Shown piece after piece: positions 43,591 through 57,455 of a stretch of 64,000 nt of DNA. Numbering within the stretch: the stretch's first letter is position 1; the number at the start of each line of letters is the position of its first letter. Source of the stretch: Chrysomallon squamiferum. Its lineage: Eukaryota; Mollusca; Gastropoda; Neomphalida; Peltospiridae. The translations under genes and the position numbers were made by a program. The notes under the pieces were generated by a model, which did no database searches, was not told the origin of the DNA, and saw only the letters and a program-made list of their open reading frames with translations. The stretch lies in assembly GCA_012295275.1 (NCBI GenBank), contig CM022674.1:16757127-16821126 (forward strand), given 5' to 3'.

Positions 43591-43768
43591 TTACTTGTGT
43601 GATGAAAATATCAGGTCACCTGATCTGTCGGACGTTTCTACTTTCGTTTCTTGTTCACACTGATTATCTGATATTGCTGCGCATTCTTGCGTAGACTGTT
43701 CGTTAAGTTCCATATCATGGCAAACGGGTTTCAATTTCCAGCCATGGCATATGCGCTGACAACCGAAC
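43591..43768 (-). other. Exon-like segment with conserved frame, right copy
   Basis: Inverted copy of 11,278-11,455 with the same length, acceptor and stop. The gene body that would precede it is reduced to a tail at 46,460-47,625, so it cannot belong to a complete gene here. Confidence 0.4.
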
Positions 43769-43934
43769 CTGCAATAGTTGTATATGATTCGTTAGATTTG
43801 TTTATTTGATTGTTTGTTTGGTTTGGTTTGTTTGTTTGTTTCTTCGTTTGGTCTGTTTGTTAATTTAGAGGTGATAATGTATAGTGTACAGTGGCTCAGC
43901 ATTTGCTCCAAAAATTAAATAACTAAAACTACAC

Positions 43935-44219
43935 ATGACACCAACGTTAATCAACGAACAGTTCGTTATTCGGTTCGCCATTTGCGCTGAAAGAGCCTGC
44001 GACCAAGACATCACCTATGCTTGGGACGTCATAGTGGAGATGACGTCAGAGCTATTGTTACACGGATGCAGCAGCAACCGACAAGCTGAGAAGGAAGTTC
44101 TTGAAGAGAGTTTGAGTGATTCTGAAGACGAGGTTTTCCCCGAGTTCGATAATGAGATGATATTCGACAATCAGAGATGCAATCTACAAAGAGCACGGCT
44201 GCCAGGGATTCCTTTGTAG
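43935..44219 (+). pseudogene. Orphan C-terminal decarboxylase fragment, right copy
   Basis: Mirror of 10,827-11,111; the start and end coordinates of the two copies each sum to 55,046. It has 94 residues with one substitution (DQD for DKD). The FVIRFAIC and AWDVI blocks of the aromatic-amino-acid decarboxylase C terminus are present, without any other part of that enzyme. A GTAAGC donor-like site follows the stop at about 44,238. Confidence 0.7.
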
Positions 44220-44989
44220 TAATGGCTGCTGTTCGGTAAGCGTAGAATTTATTTACTATAAGTATTGAAACTAAAGAAGGAAAATATAGATTTCAGATGG
44301 AAACTTATTTTATTTCTTAATCTGTACGCTTTCATTTTCAGTTATTTTATTTTGTTGTATTTACTTGCTGTAATTTTTATCATTATAAACAAGGAACTGT
44401 TTAATGTCTCGCTCAGAAAAACAACAACATTTTAATCCCTAAGTATTAACTGAGTTTTAATATAATCTTAAAGTTTTATGTGCATCTTTCCATATACAGA
44501 AAAGCACAAACCACAACCTTTTATAAACACACTGATTAGTATTAATGCAGTCATCCAGCGAAACAGAACTGAAACCTACCTCACGTTTTTGGTTCATTTA
44601 TTAAAATATTATTTTCTACAACTAATTGTTTGAACATAGTTAATTAATAATTATATATTCTGTTATAAGTGACATTTGCCAATTTTTTGTTTGTTTTTGT
44701 TTTAAAGCAAACCCTGGGATTCACTGATAGTATGAAAATAAGGTCAGGAGGGTTGAATGTCCCAGTGTTAATAATAATAATAAAAGATTATTATAAAAGT
44801 AAATACTGGGGTGATAGTAGAATCTAATGCTTAGATGTTTCAGGGTCTCTGTTGTGGTGTTTAGACGTGAAACAGCCATGGATCACATTTAAACAATAAA
44901 CTGTAGACAGTTTCAAACATTATTATTTTGCTTTTCGAAAACAACTAAACTAAAGGTATCAAATGTGTGTGTTTTATTTTTGTTTTGTT

Positions 44990-45460
44990 TCTCTCTGAAA
45001 ATCACTTTATGTACCTTGATTGAATTCAGTCAGTACACTTTTCCAGTTACAGCATTTTGTTGTTAATGCTAATTTTAAAGAAATGAATTGGTTAAATGAA
45101 AAAAAAAAAAAAGATACAAGGACAAAAAAGTCTTTAGTAATTATTTTTTGCATAATCTATCTAGAATGGGAAAAAAGCATTTTCTAGTTAACGTTTTATA
45201 TATTTTCCAATTAGTATTTGTTGGGTATAGAAATGTACACAACCTTTTAATGTTAACTTCAGAAAATAGTTAAATTGTGGTATAATAAGAAATTGTTTTA
45301 AAACAGAAAACAATTCGCTAAATATTATTTATTGTTGATTAATAATCAAGAATCTACATTATGTTAATATAAATGCATATAAGAAATTATTTCATTTATT
45401 TATTTAAAATTATTGATTGGCTTTAATAATAATAATAATAATAAATGCATTACTCTTGTG

Positions 45461-45497
<37 letters not shown>

Positions 45498-46300
45498 TGT
45501 GTATATATATATATATGAATAATGTGACCAATACACTTTGACCAAACCATCTCTGTAAATTATGACACATTTCTTTAATATATTTTACCTGACTTTTACA
45601 TTGTAATATAATTATTTGAGCATTATGTTAAGATGTAATCCTTTGTGAATCCTAGTGACTCATTCACCCCATAATGTAGTCCTTTGTGTATCCTACTGAC
45701 CCATACACCATTTCAATTTAGTTCTTACCATATCCTAGAGGCCTACTATACCTCTGTAATTTACCCTCTACAACCTTGTAATATAAACCTCAGTCTACAG
45801 TAAAGTCAAGGCTTAACTCATCTACTTGTGAGTATAAATTGAAACGCCCATATGAAATATGAAATAAAAAAGGAAATCTGTTTTTATTGTATTTTTCGTT
45901 GCACCAGACCAAACACATCCTTCCGCACCAGAAAGAAAATAAACAAAAAATATCTTAACTGCAGATTACAGCCCTGCAGGTAAAACAGTTCACTGACGCC
46001 ATACCTACTCTTGTTATCATAAACAAATAATATTATTCATTATCTTTAGTAAAACATATATTAAATATGCATTTTTATGACAAATACTGAGAGTATAGAA
46101 TAGTATAGTATAGTATACGATAGTATAGTATAGTACAGTATAGTATAATACTGTATAGTATTGTATATCATAGTATTTATCTATTAACAATAAGTCTCAA
46201 CATAAAGGGTCCTCCTATGCTATAGTGAACCCTGGGCAAGTTTCCAGTATTCCTGTGTGTTAAGATGTCCCTAGTCTAAACAAAAAAAGTTCAAAAAAGA
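44990..46300 (-). other. Inverted 3' flank of an A-like gene
   Basis: Mirror of 8,730-10,070: a TATAC repeat at about 46,090-46,170, the polyadenylation-like TTTATT at 45,883-45,888, a (GT)n run at 45,463-45,505 and the AT-rich flank. Small indels separate the arms, such as poly-A/poly-T length and GT length. No gene seen. Confidence 0.7.
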
Positions 46301-46459
46301 AATACTAAAAAGAAAATAAATGTCAAACAGCGTTTTTAAAAAAAAAAAAAAATAGAAATACTCCGAGAATCACAAATCGCTTTCTTTTGTTAGCAGTATC
46401 TGTTGAAGATGAATTTCAAGAAGCTGAACTTGATGGTGTGTTGGAAATGAAACTGTGAA

Positions 46460-47625
46460 ATGAAGGTTTCCTGTTCGGAGTACTTGCTGTAGAAGCAGAT
46501 CTGTAAAATGTTGGTGTTGTGCTGAAAGTTTTTGCTGTAGAAGCTTAACTCTGAAATACTGGTGAAGTCTTGGAAGTGTTTGCTGTAGAAGTAGATCTAC
46601 GAAATCTTAGTGTTGTGTTGAGAGTGTTTGCTGTAGAAGCTGAAAACCGAAATACTGGTGAAGTGTTGGAAGTGTTTCCTATAGAAGCTGAACTCTGAAA
46701 TACTGGTGAAGTGTTGGAAGTGTTTACTGAAGAAGCAGAACTGTGTAATCTTAGTGTTGTGTTGGGAGTGTTTGCTGAAGAAGCTGAACTCTGAAATACT
46801 GGTGAAGTGTTGGAAGTGTTTACTGAAGAAGCAGAACTGTGAAATCTTAGTGTTGTGTTGGAAGTGTTTGCTGTAGAAGCAGAACTGTGTAATCCTAGTT
46901 TTGTGTTGGGAGTGTTTGCTGTAGAAGCTGAACTCTGAAATGCTGGTGAATTGTATGGAAGTGTTTACTGAAGAAGCAGAACTGTGTAATCTTAGTGTTG
47001 CGTTGGAAGTGTTTGCTGAATAAGCTGAACTCTGAAATACTGGTGAAGTGTTGGAAGTGTTTGCTGCAGAAGCTGAACTCTGAAATACTGGTGAAGTGTT
47101 GGAAGTGTTTACTGAAGAAGCAGAACTGTGTAATCTTAGTGTTGCGTTGGAAGTGTTTGCTGAATAAGCTGAACTCTGAAACACTGGTGAAGTGCTGGAA
47201 GTGTTTACTGTAGAAGCAGAACTGTGAAATGTTAGTGTTGCGTTGGAAGTGTTTGCTGTAGAAGCTGAACTCTGAAATACTGGTGAAGTGTTAGAAGTGT
47301 TTACTGTAGAAGCAGAACTGTGAAATGTTAGTGTTGCGTTGGAAGTATTTGCTGTAGAAGCTGAACTCTGAAATACTGGTGAAGTGTTGGAAGTGTTTAC
47401 TGTAGAAGCAGAACTGTGAAATGTTAGTGTTGCGTTGGAAGTGTTTGCTGTAGAAGCTGAACTCTGAAATACTGGTGAAGTGTTGGAAGTGTTTACTGAA
47501 GAAGCAGAACTGTGTAATCTTAGTGTTGTGTTGGGAGTGTTTGCTGAAGAAGCTGAACTCTGAAATACTGGTGAAGTGTTAGAAGTGTTTACTGCAGAAG
47601 CAGAAATGTGAAATGTGAAATGTTA
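46460..47625 (-). pseudogene. Tail-only remnant of an A-like PARP gene
   Basis: About 24 units of the 48-bp A-type repeat on the minus strand (FQSSAYSANTSNATLR and LHSSASSVNTSNTSPV types), then a C-terminal end RKPSFHSFISNTPSSSAS and TGA. That 80-bp end segment is missing in gene A, where its loss created the GTAACA at 8,589. Upstream in the minus direction no catalytic, WWE or zinc-finger exon follows. The array stops at about 47,625 and joins intergenic-type sequence, so the gene body has been deleted. Confidence 0.8.
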
Positions 47626-47639
47626 GACGAAGTCTACAT

Positions 47640-47692
47640 GATGCGAGATCGACCCCCTTCATATAGGAAAGGCGTAAATAATAGCAATACTA

Positions 47693-47728
<36 letters not shown>

Positions 47729-48060
47729 ATAATAATAATAATAATATGTATACCTGCAAGTGTTCAGATTATTCTTATCATGATTTTTTCTTCTGATATC
47801 ATCAATCAACATCATAAGACATTTAAATGTCCTGACTCACTTATATCTTTAGATGATCAGGTCACCTGAGCTGTTGGAAGTGTCTAGTTTCGTGTATTGT
47901 CCACACTGATTCTCTGTTATTGCTACGCATCCTTCCGGAAACTGTGCGTTAGGCTCGAAATCATGTCAAACTGGTCCCAACTTCCGGCCATGGCATTTGC
48001 GCCTTGCACGGGAACACGAAACAACTGTAAATCATTCGTTAGATTTATTTATTTATTTAT
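47640..48060 (-). other. Diverged copy of the intergenic segment with the exon-like frame
   Basis: Clearly related to 43,440-43,800 (shared CCATGGC, AATCAGTGTG and TCAGGTGACCTGAT blocks) but far more diverged than the two arms are from each other. It contains the third copy of the 58-residue frame (about 47,849-48,015 minus) with one TGA. A (CTA)n/(AAT)n microsatellite lies at about 47,690-47,745. It marks an older unit of the tandem array. From 48,060 to 48,380 nothing is recognised. Confidence 0.6.
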
Positions 48061-48389
48061 TTAGAGATGATACCATATAGTAAATATGTGTACAGTTGAA
48101 AAATACACGCGGCGCGTTAATAATGTCAGAGATACATGCAGTATATCAGCCTAGTTTAAAATACTGTAACAGATTTCTGTAATAATGACAATGACTTTAT
48201 TCTCATAAACTGTAGGATTTCAGCACAGAGAAGAATGTATTAGAGCTACATAATAACAAAATTAAAATGCACATGCGTGAAAGTTTAACGTTTAACGCGG
48301 AGGACAAACTCTGTCATATATAGTTGTTATTAATAAACATAGCTTTTTCAATACAAATATAGTTTACTGTTAAACAAATTATTATATGA

Positions 48390-49745
48390 AAATACATTTA
48401 GATGTTTCATATATCATATATTTAACTGGTATATCTGTTCTCGCATTTAATAATATAGGATCATTACATTCAAATATATAATGATATTCATCACCAATTT
48501 AGTTAAGATTACAGATATGATATTTTCTGTTTTCTCTTAGAATACTGCACCATGGTCCAGTTTCAATAGGAAGTTTAGATTTCGCGGTTCTAAATTTACA
48601 TAAGACATTAGCCTTGTTTTGAGTCAGCAAAGAAAGATAGTTTTGTAATTTCAATTTTTAAAGTTTTTATAATTGATACGCTTTGGAGACGTTTCAGTTT
48701 GATTTTTCCACATCTGTAGACACTGATAATGTAATATTGTGGACACCGTTTCACGTAACAATTTAATATTATTTAAGTTGCGATATGTCCATGTATATGT
48801 TAAACCACAATCATCTAAAATATTTTTACAAATTTGTCCAAGGAGAATGGATAGCATGCATTAAATAACATAGCTCTGACGAAGTTTTGTTTTGGGTTTT
48901 GTAAATTAGGTTCCCCCGAAAGGTTATCATTCTTACTGTTATAGAAATAAAAAGGTGACACCGTCCTAGTTCACCATAGATCATAAAACCTAGGGTACAT
49001 TTATTAACATTAAGTAAATACTTACAAAGTTTCATATGGAATCTTTCTATTAGTTGTATATTTGTAAAACCCCATACTTCACAACAATACCATAAAATTG
49101 GCTCTATTAGTTTGTCAAATAAATCAAGTATACATTCCACGGAGAGATTATTCTGACGACGTTTAGCTATTAGGCTATATATGGCTTTCACTGCTTTCTT
49201 ATAGAGTTGTTTTACATTGTAAGTGAACTGGCCGTTTCTTGTAAAATGTATATAGTTATATTTATAGTTATCTGCTGTATCAATCAATCTCTCCATCAAA
49301 TTTAAATATATAATCACTTTTTTTTCTCCTTTTAGTGAAAATCATTATTTTACTTCTATTTATATTAACTTTAAGTCTCCATAGTCGGCGGTAATTAGTA
49401 AAAATGTTAAGATTATGTTGCAGAGCATTCGGTGATTCTGCTAACAGTATTGTATCGTCAGCATACTGTAGAATAAAATGCTTTAAATAAATATTAAATT
49501 TTTTTCAGATATAAGAAATTCCTCTAAGTCATTTAGAAAAAAAAAAGAACATAAAAATTGGCGATAGATTTGCTTCTTGCCTAACACCGATTTTAGAATT
49601 AAAACTATCAGAAACCGTTGGCTGTAATTTTATCCTTAATATCTTTATACATATTATCAGAAAGATAATTACAAACTGTTTACTCTTTTTTTTTTTTTTT
49701 TTTCAATAGATTTGTAAAATGTCTTTGATTTGTTTGTTTTAAAAA
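48390..49745 (-). mobile_element. Dead non-LTR retrotransposon (LINE), reverse transcriptase to C terminus
   Basis: Read on the minus strand, the pieces in order are: GVRQEANLSP, LNDLEEFL, the catalytic QYADD motif (49,454-49,465), WRLKVN and SKIMIF, then the thumb/C-terminal part (LFDKLIEPILWYCCEVWGF, YGELGRCHLF) at 48,826-49,317, then WKNQTETSPKRINY, and finally a Cys/His-type end (HICN, IGDEYHYIFECN). The frame is interrupted by several shifts and stops, so it is inactive. The order matches jockey/CR1-like LINEs of animals; the clade is not resolved. No endonuclease part was seen. Confidence 0.85.
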
Positions 49746-49874
49746 GGTCTATTGTAAATCAGTCAATAATCATGATTTTGGGGAATAAAACATCTTTTTA
49801 ACTTTTGAATCGTTTTTTTTTTTTTTTATTATTGACTAATTGAGATTTGGTGAAACTAATTGTAAAATAAAAAA

Positions 49875-50093
49875 CAGTTATTCAGAATAGAGATAGTATC
49901 GGTTTGAAACATAGATATGAACGACAAACCTTTCAACAGAATTCAGTGTAAAAAATACAACAACAATATATAAATATATATATAAATGGTATATTTATAT
50001 ATTGTTCTTGTATTTTTTACACTGAATTCTGAGGAAAAGTTTGTCATTCATATATGTATTTCAAATTGATACTATCTCTATTCTGAATAACTG
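49875..50093. mobile_element. 219-bp near-perfect hairpin, MITE-like
   Basis: Left arm starts CAGTTATTCAGAATAGAGAT and the right arm ends with its complement, ATCTCTATTCTGAATAACTG. About 105 bp on each side pair around an AT-rich centre near 49,984. The flanking bases (AAAA and TGTC) show no clear target-site duplication. It sits just upstream of the first FReD gene. A foldback element is the simplest explanation, but an autonomous partner is not visible. Confidence 0.75.
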
Positions 50094-50094
50094 T

Positions 50095-51352
<1,258 letters not shown>

Positions 51353-51485
51353 GTAGGAAATTAATAATAAATAATTAAAATAAATATATTATTAAGTTAG
51401 TGAATTAACTGAGTCATTAAAATCTGTGTAAACAATTATAGTGATTTTGTTCTGAATAGAAAATAGCACTGAAATCATTGATAAA

Positions 51486-52356
51486 ATGCAGATAGTGAGA
51501 AAGATGCACGGGATACTATTCTGCTTTTTAGCATTTCTGATAATTGTTGTTTTTATTGCCAATTCTGTGCTTAGTACTCGTAAGACTTTTCGAACGTGTC
51601 CAGTAAACTCCACTGCGTCACAGAATGTTCCAGCTACGTCGGCTGTAAAAGGTTTCGTATATAACAACGGCAACGACATGTGTTCTCTGTATAATGAAAA
51701 CTTCACATCTCTTTGGTAGAATCACATTTTCTGTCTTTAGGTTTGTTGATTTATATACGTATTCCTTTATTTATTTATTTACTTTGTTTTATTACTATGT
51801 ATATTTATTGCAGGCAGGCTTTGTTTTTATATAGATTTACATTGGCGATGACGATACTACTACTACTATAATGTTCCTTCTGACAGAGCAGAGATAATTA
51901 ATGTTATTATTATAGAAAGTGTTCCCCCTATCTGTGTAGAGATAAATAATGTTATTATTATTACAGAAAGTGTTCCATCTGACACTGTATAGATAATTAA
52001 TGCTATCATTGTTTTAGAAAGAATTCAGTCTGACTGTCTACAAATAATTAGTGTTATCATTAGAGGAAGTGCTCCCTCTCACTGTGTATACATAATTATT
52101 GTTATTTTTGTTACAGAAAATGTTCCCTCTGACTGTGAAGAGATAATTTATGTTGTTGTTATTCCAGAAAGTGTTTCCTCTGACTGTGAAGGGATAATTT
52201 ATGTTGTTATTATTACAGAAAGTGTTCCCTCTGACTGTAGTGATGATTATGAATGGAGGTAAAACAAGCGGAGTGTATACTATTGTACCACGTGACAACA
52301 GCAGACCAATCAGGGCGAAATACTGCGAAATATCTGACAGTGATAGCGGTTGGCTT
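51486..52356 (+). pseudogene. FReD lectin gene F2, two exons
   Basis: Exon 1 (51,486-51,719) encodes MQIVRKMHGILFCFLAFLII (signal-anchor) and a diverged Cys stretch, stopping at TAG 51,717-51,719 without a clear donor. Here the codon that is TGA in F1 reads through, but a frame slip follows. A fibrinogen exon 2 at 52,219-52,356 (NGGKTSGVYTI ... YCEISDSDSGWLV) has an indel after PSDC that breaks its frame. Between them lie repeated exon starts (separate entry). No further FReD exon follows on this strand. Probably non-functional. Confidence 0.7.
51865..52245 (+). repeat. Tandem copies of a splice acceptor plus exon start
   Basis: About seven imperfect units of 50-60 bp, each with a TTATTATTACAG-like acceptor followed by AAAGTGTTCC, TCTGACTGTG and AGATAATT, i.e. 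the 3' splice site and first codons of fibrinogen exon 2. Only the last unit continues into the full exon (52,219). Confidence 0.8.
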
Positions 52357-52524
52357 GTAAATTTGAGCAATGCTTTTGTTAATTTTCTATCGTTTAATTT
52401 CATATATTATTAGCTTTTTTTTATCTCTTTTGCGAATTTTCATTCTTTTCGTTTCGCTTTATTGATACACGTTTTATTGTTTCCCTAATTATTTTGTTCT
52501 TGTTAATGTTCTGTTTATGCTCTC

Positions 52525-52924
<400 letters not shown>

Positions 52925-53332
52925 CTTGTTTCTTTTTGTTTTGCTTCAGGGATTGGTTTTGGGCGAAATGTTTGTTTAGTTTTTTGGTGGTCTTCTTTGT
53001 TTCGTTGTTCTGTTTATTTGTATTCTTACTGCAGTTCTTTCAAGTCTCATAACAAAAGCTGGTCTGGTGTCGCCCTTCAGGCTGCAGACTGTGAGCACAA
53101 TGTACGCAGAACATTAATGCAGTGGATAAATGAAAATCACTTTAAAAACAACTCTTAAAGGGGAAAGCTAATATCTTGTAACACAGGTGTGTGGACACGT
53201 GCTTATCCTGCTTTTCAGTATTAGTAGTGAATGATTCAAAAATTGTGTATGGAGCAATACGGGAGTTAAAAAGGGAAGTTGTTGATCAGATCACACAAAC
53301 AAAAAATAAAAAAATAATAAAAAAGACAATAT

Positions 53333-53333
53333 C

Positions 53334-53385
<52 letters not shown>

Positions 53386-53451
53386 GTTAGTGTCTACTTA
53401 CGTTTTTGATTTGATTTGATTTGATTTGATTTTAGTATTTGATTTTTAGGT

Positions 53452-53536
<85 letters not shown>

Positions 53537-53541
53537 TTTAT
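53333..53541. repeat. (AAT)n, (TTTGA)n and (ATT)n microsatellites
   Basis: (AAT)n at 53,335-53,383, TTTGAT repeats at 53,405-53,433 and (ATT)n/(TTTA)n at 53,455-53,541. From 53,542 to 54,455 no gene or known element was recognised. Confidence 0.93.
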
Positions 53542-54455
53542 GTAGAATAGCAATGCGCAGTCAGATGAAAACAAAGCACAGTATTCATGGTCACAATGCT
53601 ACTTAGGATACAGAGAATATCATAGATATTTTCTAGGAAGAAATTGTATAATTATTAAAATTAGTATTAAGAGATTTTGTTCAAACGAAAGCTCATCTAC
53701 ATGATTTAAACAACTAGTTATTAAAACTGTGTAAACACTGAGTGAAGCCCAACAACATATTAGTTCCAAAAGCGAGAAATCTAAGTGCAGCGTGGATACA
53801 ACCCATTCTTAAACTGACATCCTGCAGTCTTCATTAACTGCGCAAATGCAATTTTCTGTCTGTTTATAGATACCACAACAGATGTGTTAACCTTCTGTTG
53901 TTCTACGATGTGACAGTTCATGATGAAGGTTTTTTTTATTTTTTTTTTTTTTTTTGTGTAATAATTATCTTATTTTATTTTACTATCATTATTATTTCTT
54001 TCTATATAGACATATATATATGTATGTCTGTGTATGTATGTATTTATAAAAATACATACATATGTATATGTGTTGCTGTGTATGTGTGTGTCTGTATGTA
54101 CGCGTACATACGTAGGTATTAATATGTAAATTCATACTTACAAATATCACCGTTACAAATATCCTTAGGGATTAAATAAAAACAAATTGTTAACAATACA
54201 TTATTACAATCAATGAAATAAAACTTATCTAACTGTATACAAATAAATAAATAATTTATCTTTCTTCACCTGTTTTGTTATTTTTCAAATTGACTAATAT
54301 TACACTGATCAATCTATATATGACCATCCACTGAACTGAGTCACGTGGGATCAACTTTCCCAGTAATGTTTTGTCTTCAAAGAGATGATATTATTTAAAA
54401 TATTGATGTGTTTTTATATAAACTAGATATTGTGCTTACAATCAGCCTGATATAA

Positions 54456-54459
<4 letters not shown>

Positions 54460-54496
<37 letters not shown>

Positions 54497-54683
54497 ATTC
54501 AGTAGTAGTGGTAGTAGTAGTAATAGTAGTAGTAGTATTGTTTGGTTAGTTGTTTGTTTCCTCTTGCTTTAATGAAAGTTTTTTTTTTTACTATTATTTA
54601 TATTTTTTATTATCATGTTTATGCGTCTATTTTAGAAAGCATTATATATGCATATATATATATATATATATATATAGACAGAC

Positions 54684-54762
<79 letters not shown>
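54460..54762. repeat. (GT)n, (AGT)n, (TA)n, (CAGA)n and (GA)n microsatellites
   Basis: (GT)n at 54,463-54,492, AGT repeats at about 54,503-54,537, (TA)n at 54,650-54,675 running into CAGA and (GA)n to 54,762. From 54,763 to 55,640 the sequence is AT-rich and no gene is seen, apart from a weak tRNA-like fragment near 55,100 that was rejected. Confidence 0.93.
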
Positions 54763-54765
<3 letters not shown>

Positions 54766-55639
54766 AAAAATCAACGAATAAAAATAAATTAATAAAAACA
54801 GAGACAAAATCAAATAAAAAATCAACGAATAAACCAATGAACAAACAAACAGACAAACAAACAAACAAATAAAATCATTAATAAATGAAGCAAGAACATA
54901 TTTTCCTTTTATTACAGACAGAATAGCAAACAACTTAAAAATCAGAATCAACACTGGTAGAAGTTTCACGAATTTTTCCTTCACAAAATACACGTTTATA
55001 TTAGCAGCTAGGAACCTATTACAAACTCTTTAATACAGTACAGCTCATACCAACAGAAACAAACACGAATTTGAAGGTGAAAAAAAGACTGGCTAAAGCC
55101 GGGATCGATACTTATAATCTACCTGTATCAGGCAAACGTTTCAAATATCAGTAACAGTTATCTTCTTCTTTTTTTTTATTGTCATAACTTATCTTTATCC
55201 AGAACACTAATTAAAATAAAATAATTCAGGAACATTTGTTTACGTAAATTTATATTTTAACAGCTTTTTCCAAAGAAAACAAATATAAAATTAAATTTCA
55301 AAAGTCTTATAAATTTACATTTAGCAATTGTTCCAAAATAAGCAGTTTATGGATTTATATCAAATAAAAACTAAAACACATTAATAATTCAAACATTCTA
55401 TTTCATATTTTTCTTTAAAATGGCTTTCTTTTTTCCTTAATTTAACATACTATCTTTCAGAGGTGTATTTCTTTTTTTTCTTTTTTTATTTGAATGGCAT
55501 TATTTACAATATTTTGAATAATAAAACATTCCTGACACTTGGAATTGTGTTTCATATTTTTTTTTTTTTTTCTCTAGTTAATAATTTGTTTTCATTAGGC
55601 TAGTACTATTGCTTCATTTGAACTAACAAAACATTTTTC

Positions 55640-55880
55640 CGTCAAACACGCAGACCGCCGAATTTTCATCACAGTTTCAGTGCAAAACAGAATACGACCA
55701 CATTTTCATTACAGTCAAAATTGAAAACTGAAGATGGTCAACTTGTCGTTACAGTTTCAGATAAAAAGAAAAGATGGTCGAATTTAATTAACGTTTTAAT
55801 TCAAAACTGATTATGATCCAAATTTCATTACTGTTTTAGTTCAAAACAGAAGATGGACAAATTTTCATTACAGTTTTCTT
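55640..55880. repeat. About 50-bp tandem repeat at the 3' end of FReD F3
   Basis: Five imperfect units carry TTCATTACAG, TTTCAGTTCAAAAC and AGAAGATGGTC. The first unit overlaps the last codons of the FReD terminal exon, so the array arose by duplication of the gene's end. Confidence 0.75.
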
Positions 55881-56399
55881 CAGTGAATAGTAATAGCCTC
55901 TCCACGGAGAGCAGTTGATGCCTACAGCAAAGAGGTTATTGTTTCTGTTGAGGTGCTGAACGTCCACATTGGCAGAGTGACAGTCGTTGTACCACCAGCC
56001 TCCCTTATAACCCCTAGCACATGCGTTTCCATTGTCCTCTGTAGAGAATCTCATACCATTGTGACGAACGTTATCTGTTACAGTGTTTATCAGGGCATCA
56101 CCTACAAGTAAACATTCTCTAATTATTAGAATCACATTCGTGTCAATCACCTTTCTAACAGAAAACACAAGTATCAACGACTACGACTACGATCATGATA
56201 CTCTTCTTTAAACGTAAGGTTTAAAACTAGTTTAATGTTTGTTCTTTTCAGTGAGGTAACCGTTATAAATCTCATGTTTTATCTACATGTTTAAATGTGG
56301 TACTCCTTTGTGAGCTTGAGACAGTTTTATTTGTTTCATGTTTTCTGTCCTCCTTTTAACCGATTTCTCAGTGTCGTATAGAAAATAGCTCTGAATGCT

Positions 56400-57015
56400 A
56401 ATCACTGTTGTTTTATAGATGCGGTTGAGACCCATGGACGGCATCTAACAAGTCTCAACAATTTTCTCTCCTCTCTTATTGTTCTCTTACTGGTATGGTA
56501 CCTGGTATGGTAGCTCTGTGTTTTGTTTAACAGTCTTGAAATTATGGATATACTGCGCTAAGGTTGACGTCCAAATAGTTTGAGGAGAATTCCTGGATTC
56601 CTCATACCAATCGTTGGCACATTCTAGTCTCTGACAATTTACAACGTGCCAATTCACCACAGTTATGATTCTGAATATTCGGATCAAACTGACAGAATAA
56701 TCACTAAAAACTTGATTACTGTTTACATGAACAAACACAATATACTGTTTTATCTAAACATAGATATAAACTGTTTACAGAAAAAGTTAACATACAGTTA
56801 TATTAATCGATTATTTTTATTGTTATTGTTCTGGTTCTTTAGAATTCTATACATTTATTTTAGAAATGAATTAGAATTGCATGCACTTGGTTATTTATAT
56901 ATTCATTCGTTCATTCATTCATTTACTTTACTTTTTGTTACTTTGTTTATTTTTAAAAATTCTTCTTATTATTAGCATGATTACTGTTGTTGTTGTTGTA
57001 TTTATTTCAAATTAC
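56400..57015. repeat. Duplicated FReD intron block, copy 1
   Basis: Matches 59,690-60,339. It includes the AACAAGTCTCAACAATT and TGGATATACTGCG landmarks and, further on, TATATTAATCGATTATTT and GTTGTTGTTGTATTTATT immediately before fibrinogen exon 4. No family is recognised in the 56,487-56,738 part on either strand. Confidence 0.7.
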
Positions 57016-57342
57016 CTGCATTTCCGCTGTATTTTTCCACTGATAACCGGTAAAAATCAGCTTCTCCAGTTATTGAGACATTTTTGTAGATAACAAACTC
57101 GTGTTTCCTTCGAAATCTTCCAAGTCATTTCTCAGATCGTAGTAACCCTGACTGGTCAACCGATGTATGTTCTCATTGTCTGGCAAGATAAATCATCGAT
57201 GATCGATAAATCCACTGTTCAACGAATGGACATTATATTTGAATAATAAATGAATCTTTTATTTGTGAACTTACTCAATTAATTCTCTAACTCTTTAATA
57301 TACTTATTTTAATTATTTTTTACAATTACCTACCTAACCAGA

Positions 57343-57455
<113 letters not shown>

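Noticed and set aside
53898-55000. AT-rich hydrophobic short frames between 53.9 and 55.0 kb
   Set aside because: They consist of low-complexity Tyr/Ile/Phe or Ser/Leu translations of simple repeats with no conservation elsewhere in the window.
55085-55160. tRNA gene near 55,100 (minus-strand 3'-half-like ATCGATCCCGGC)
   Set aside because: Only a T-arm-like stretch is visible; no D-arm, acceptor pairing or proper anticodon loop (the base before the anticodon is not T). At most a SINE or tRNA remnant.
56487-56738. 83-codon frame on the minus strand as a separate gene
   Set aside because: The duplicated block at 59,690-60,060 does not keep the frame (stops and indels). It is better explained as repeated FReD intron.
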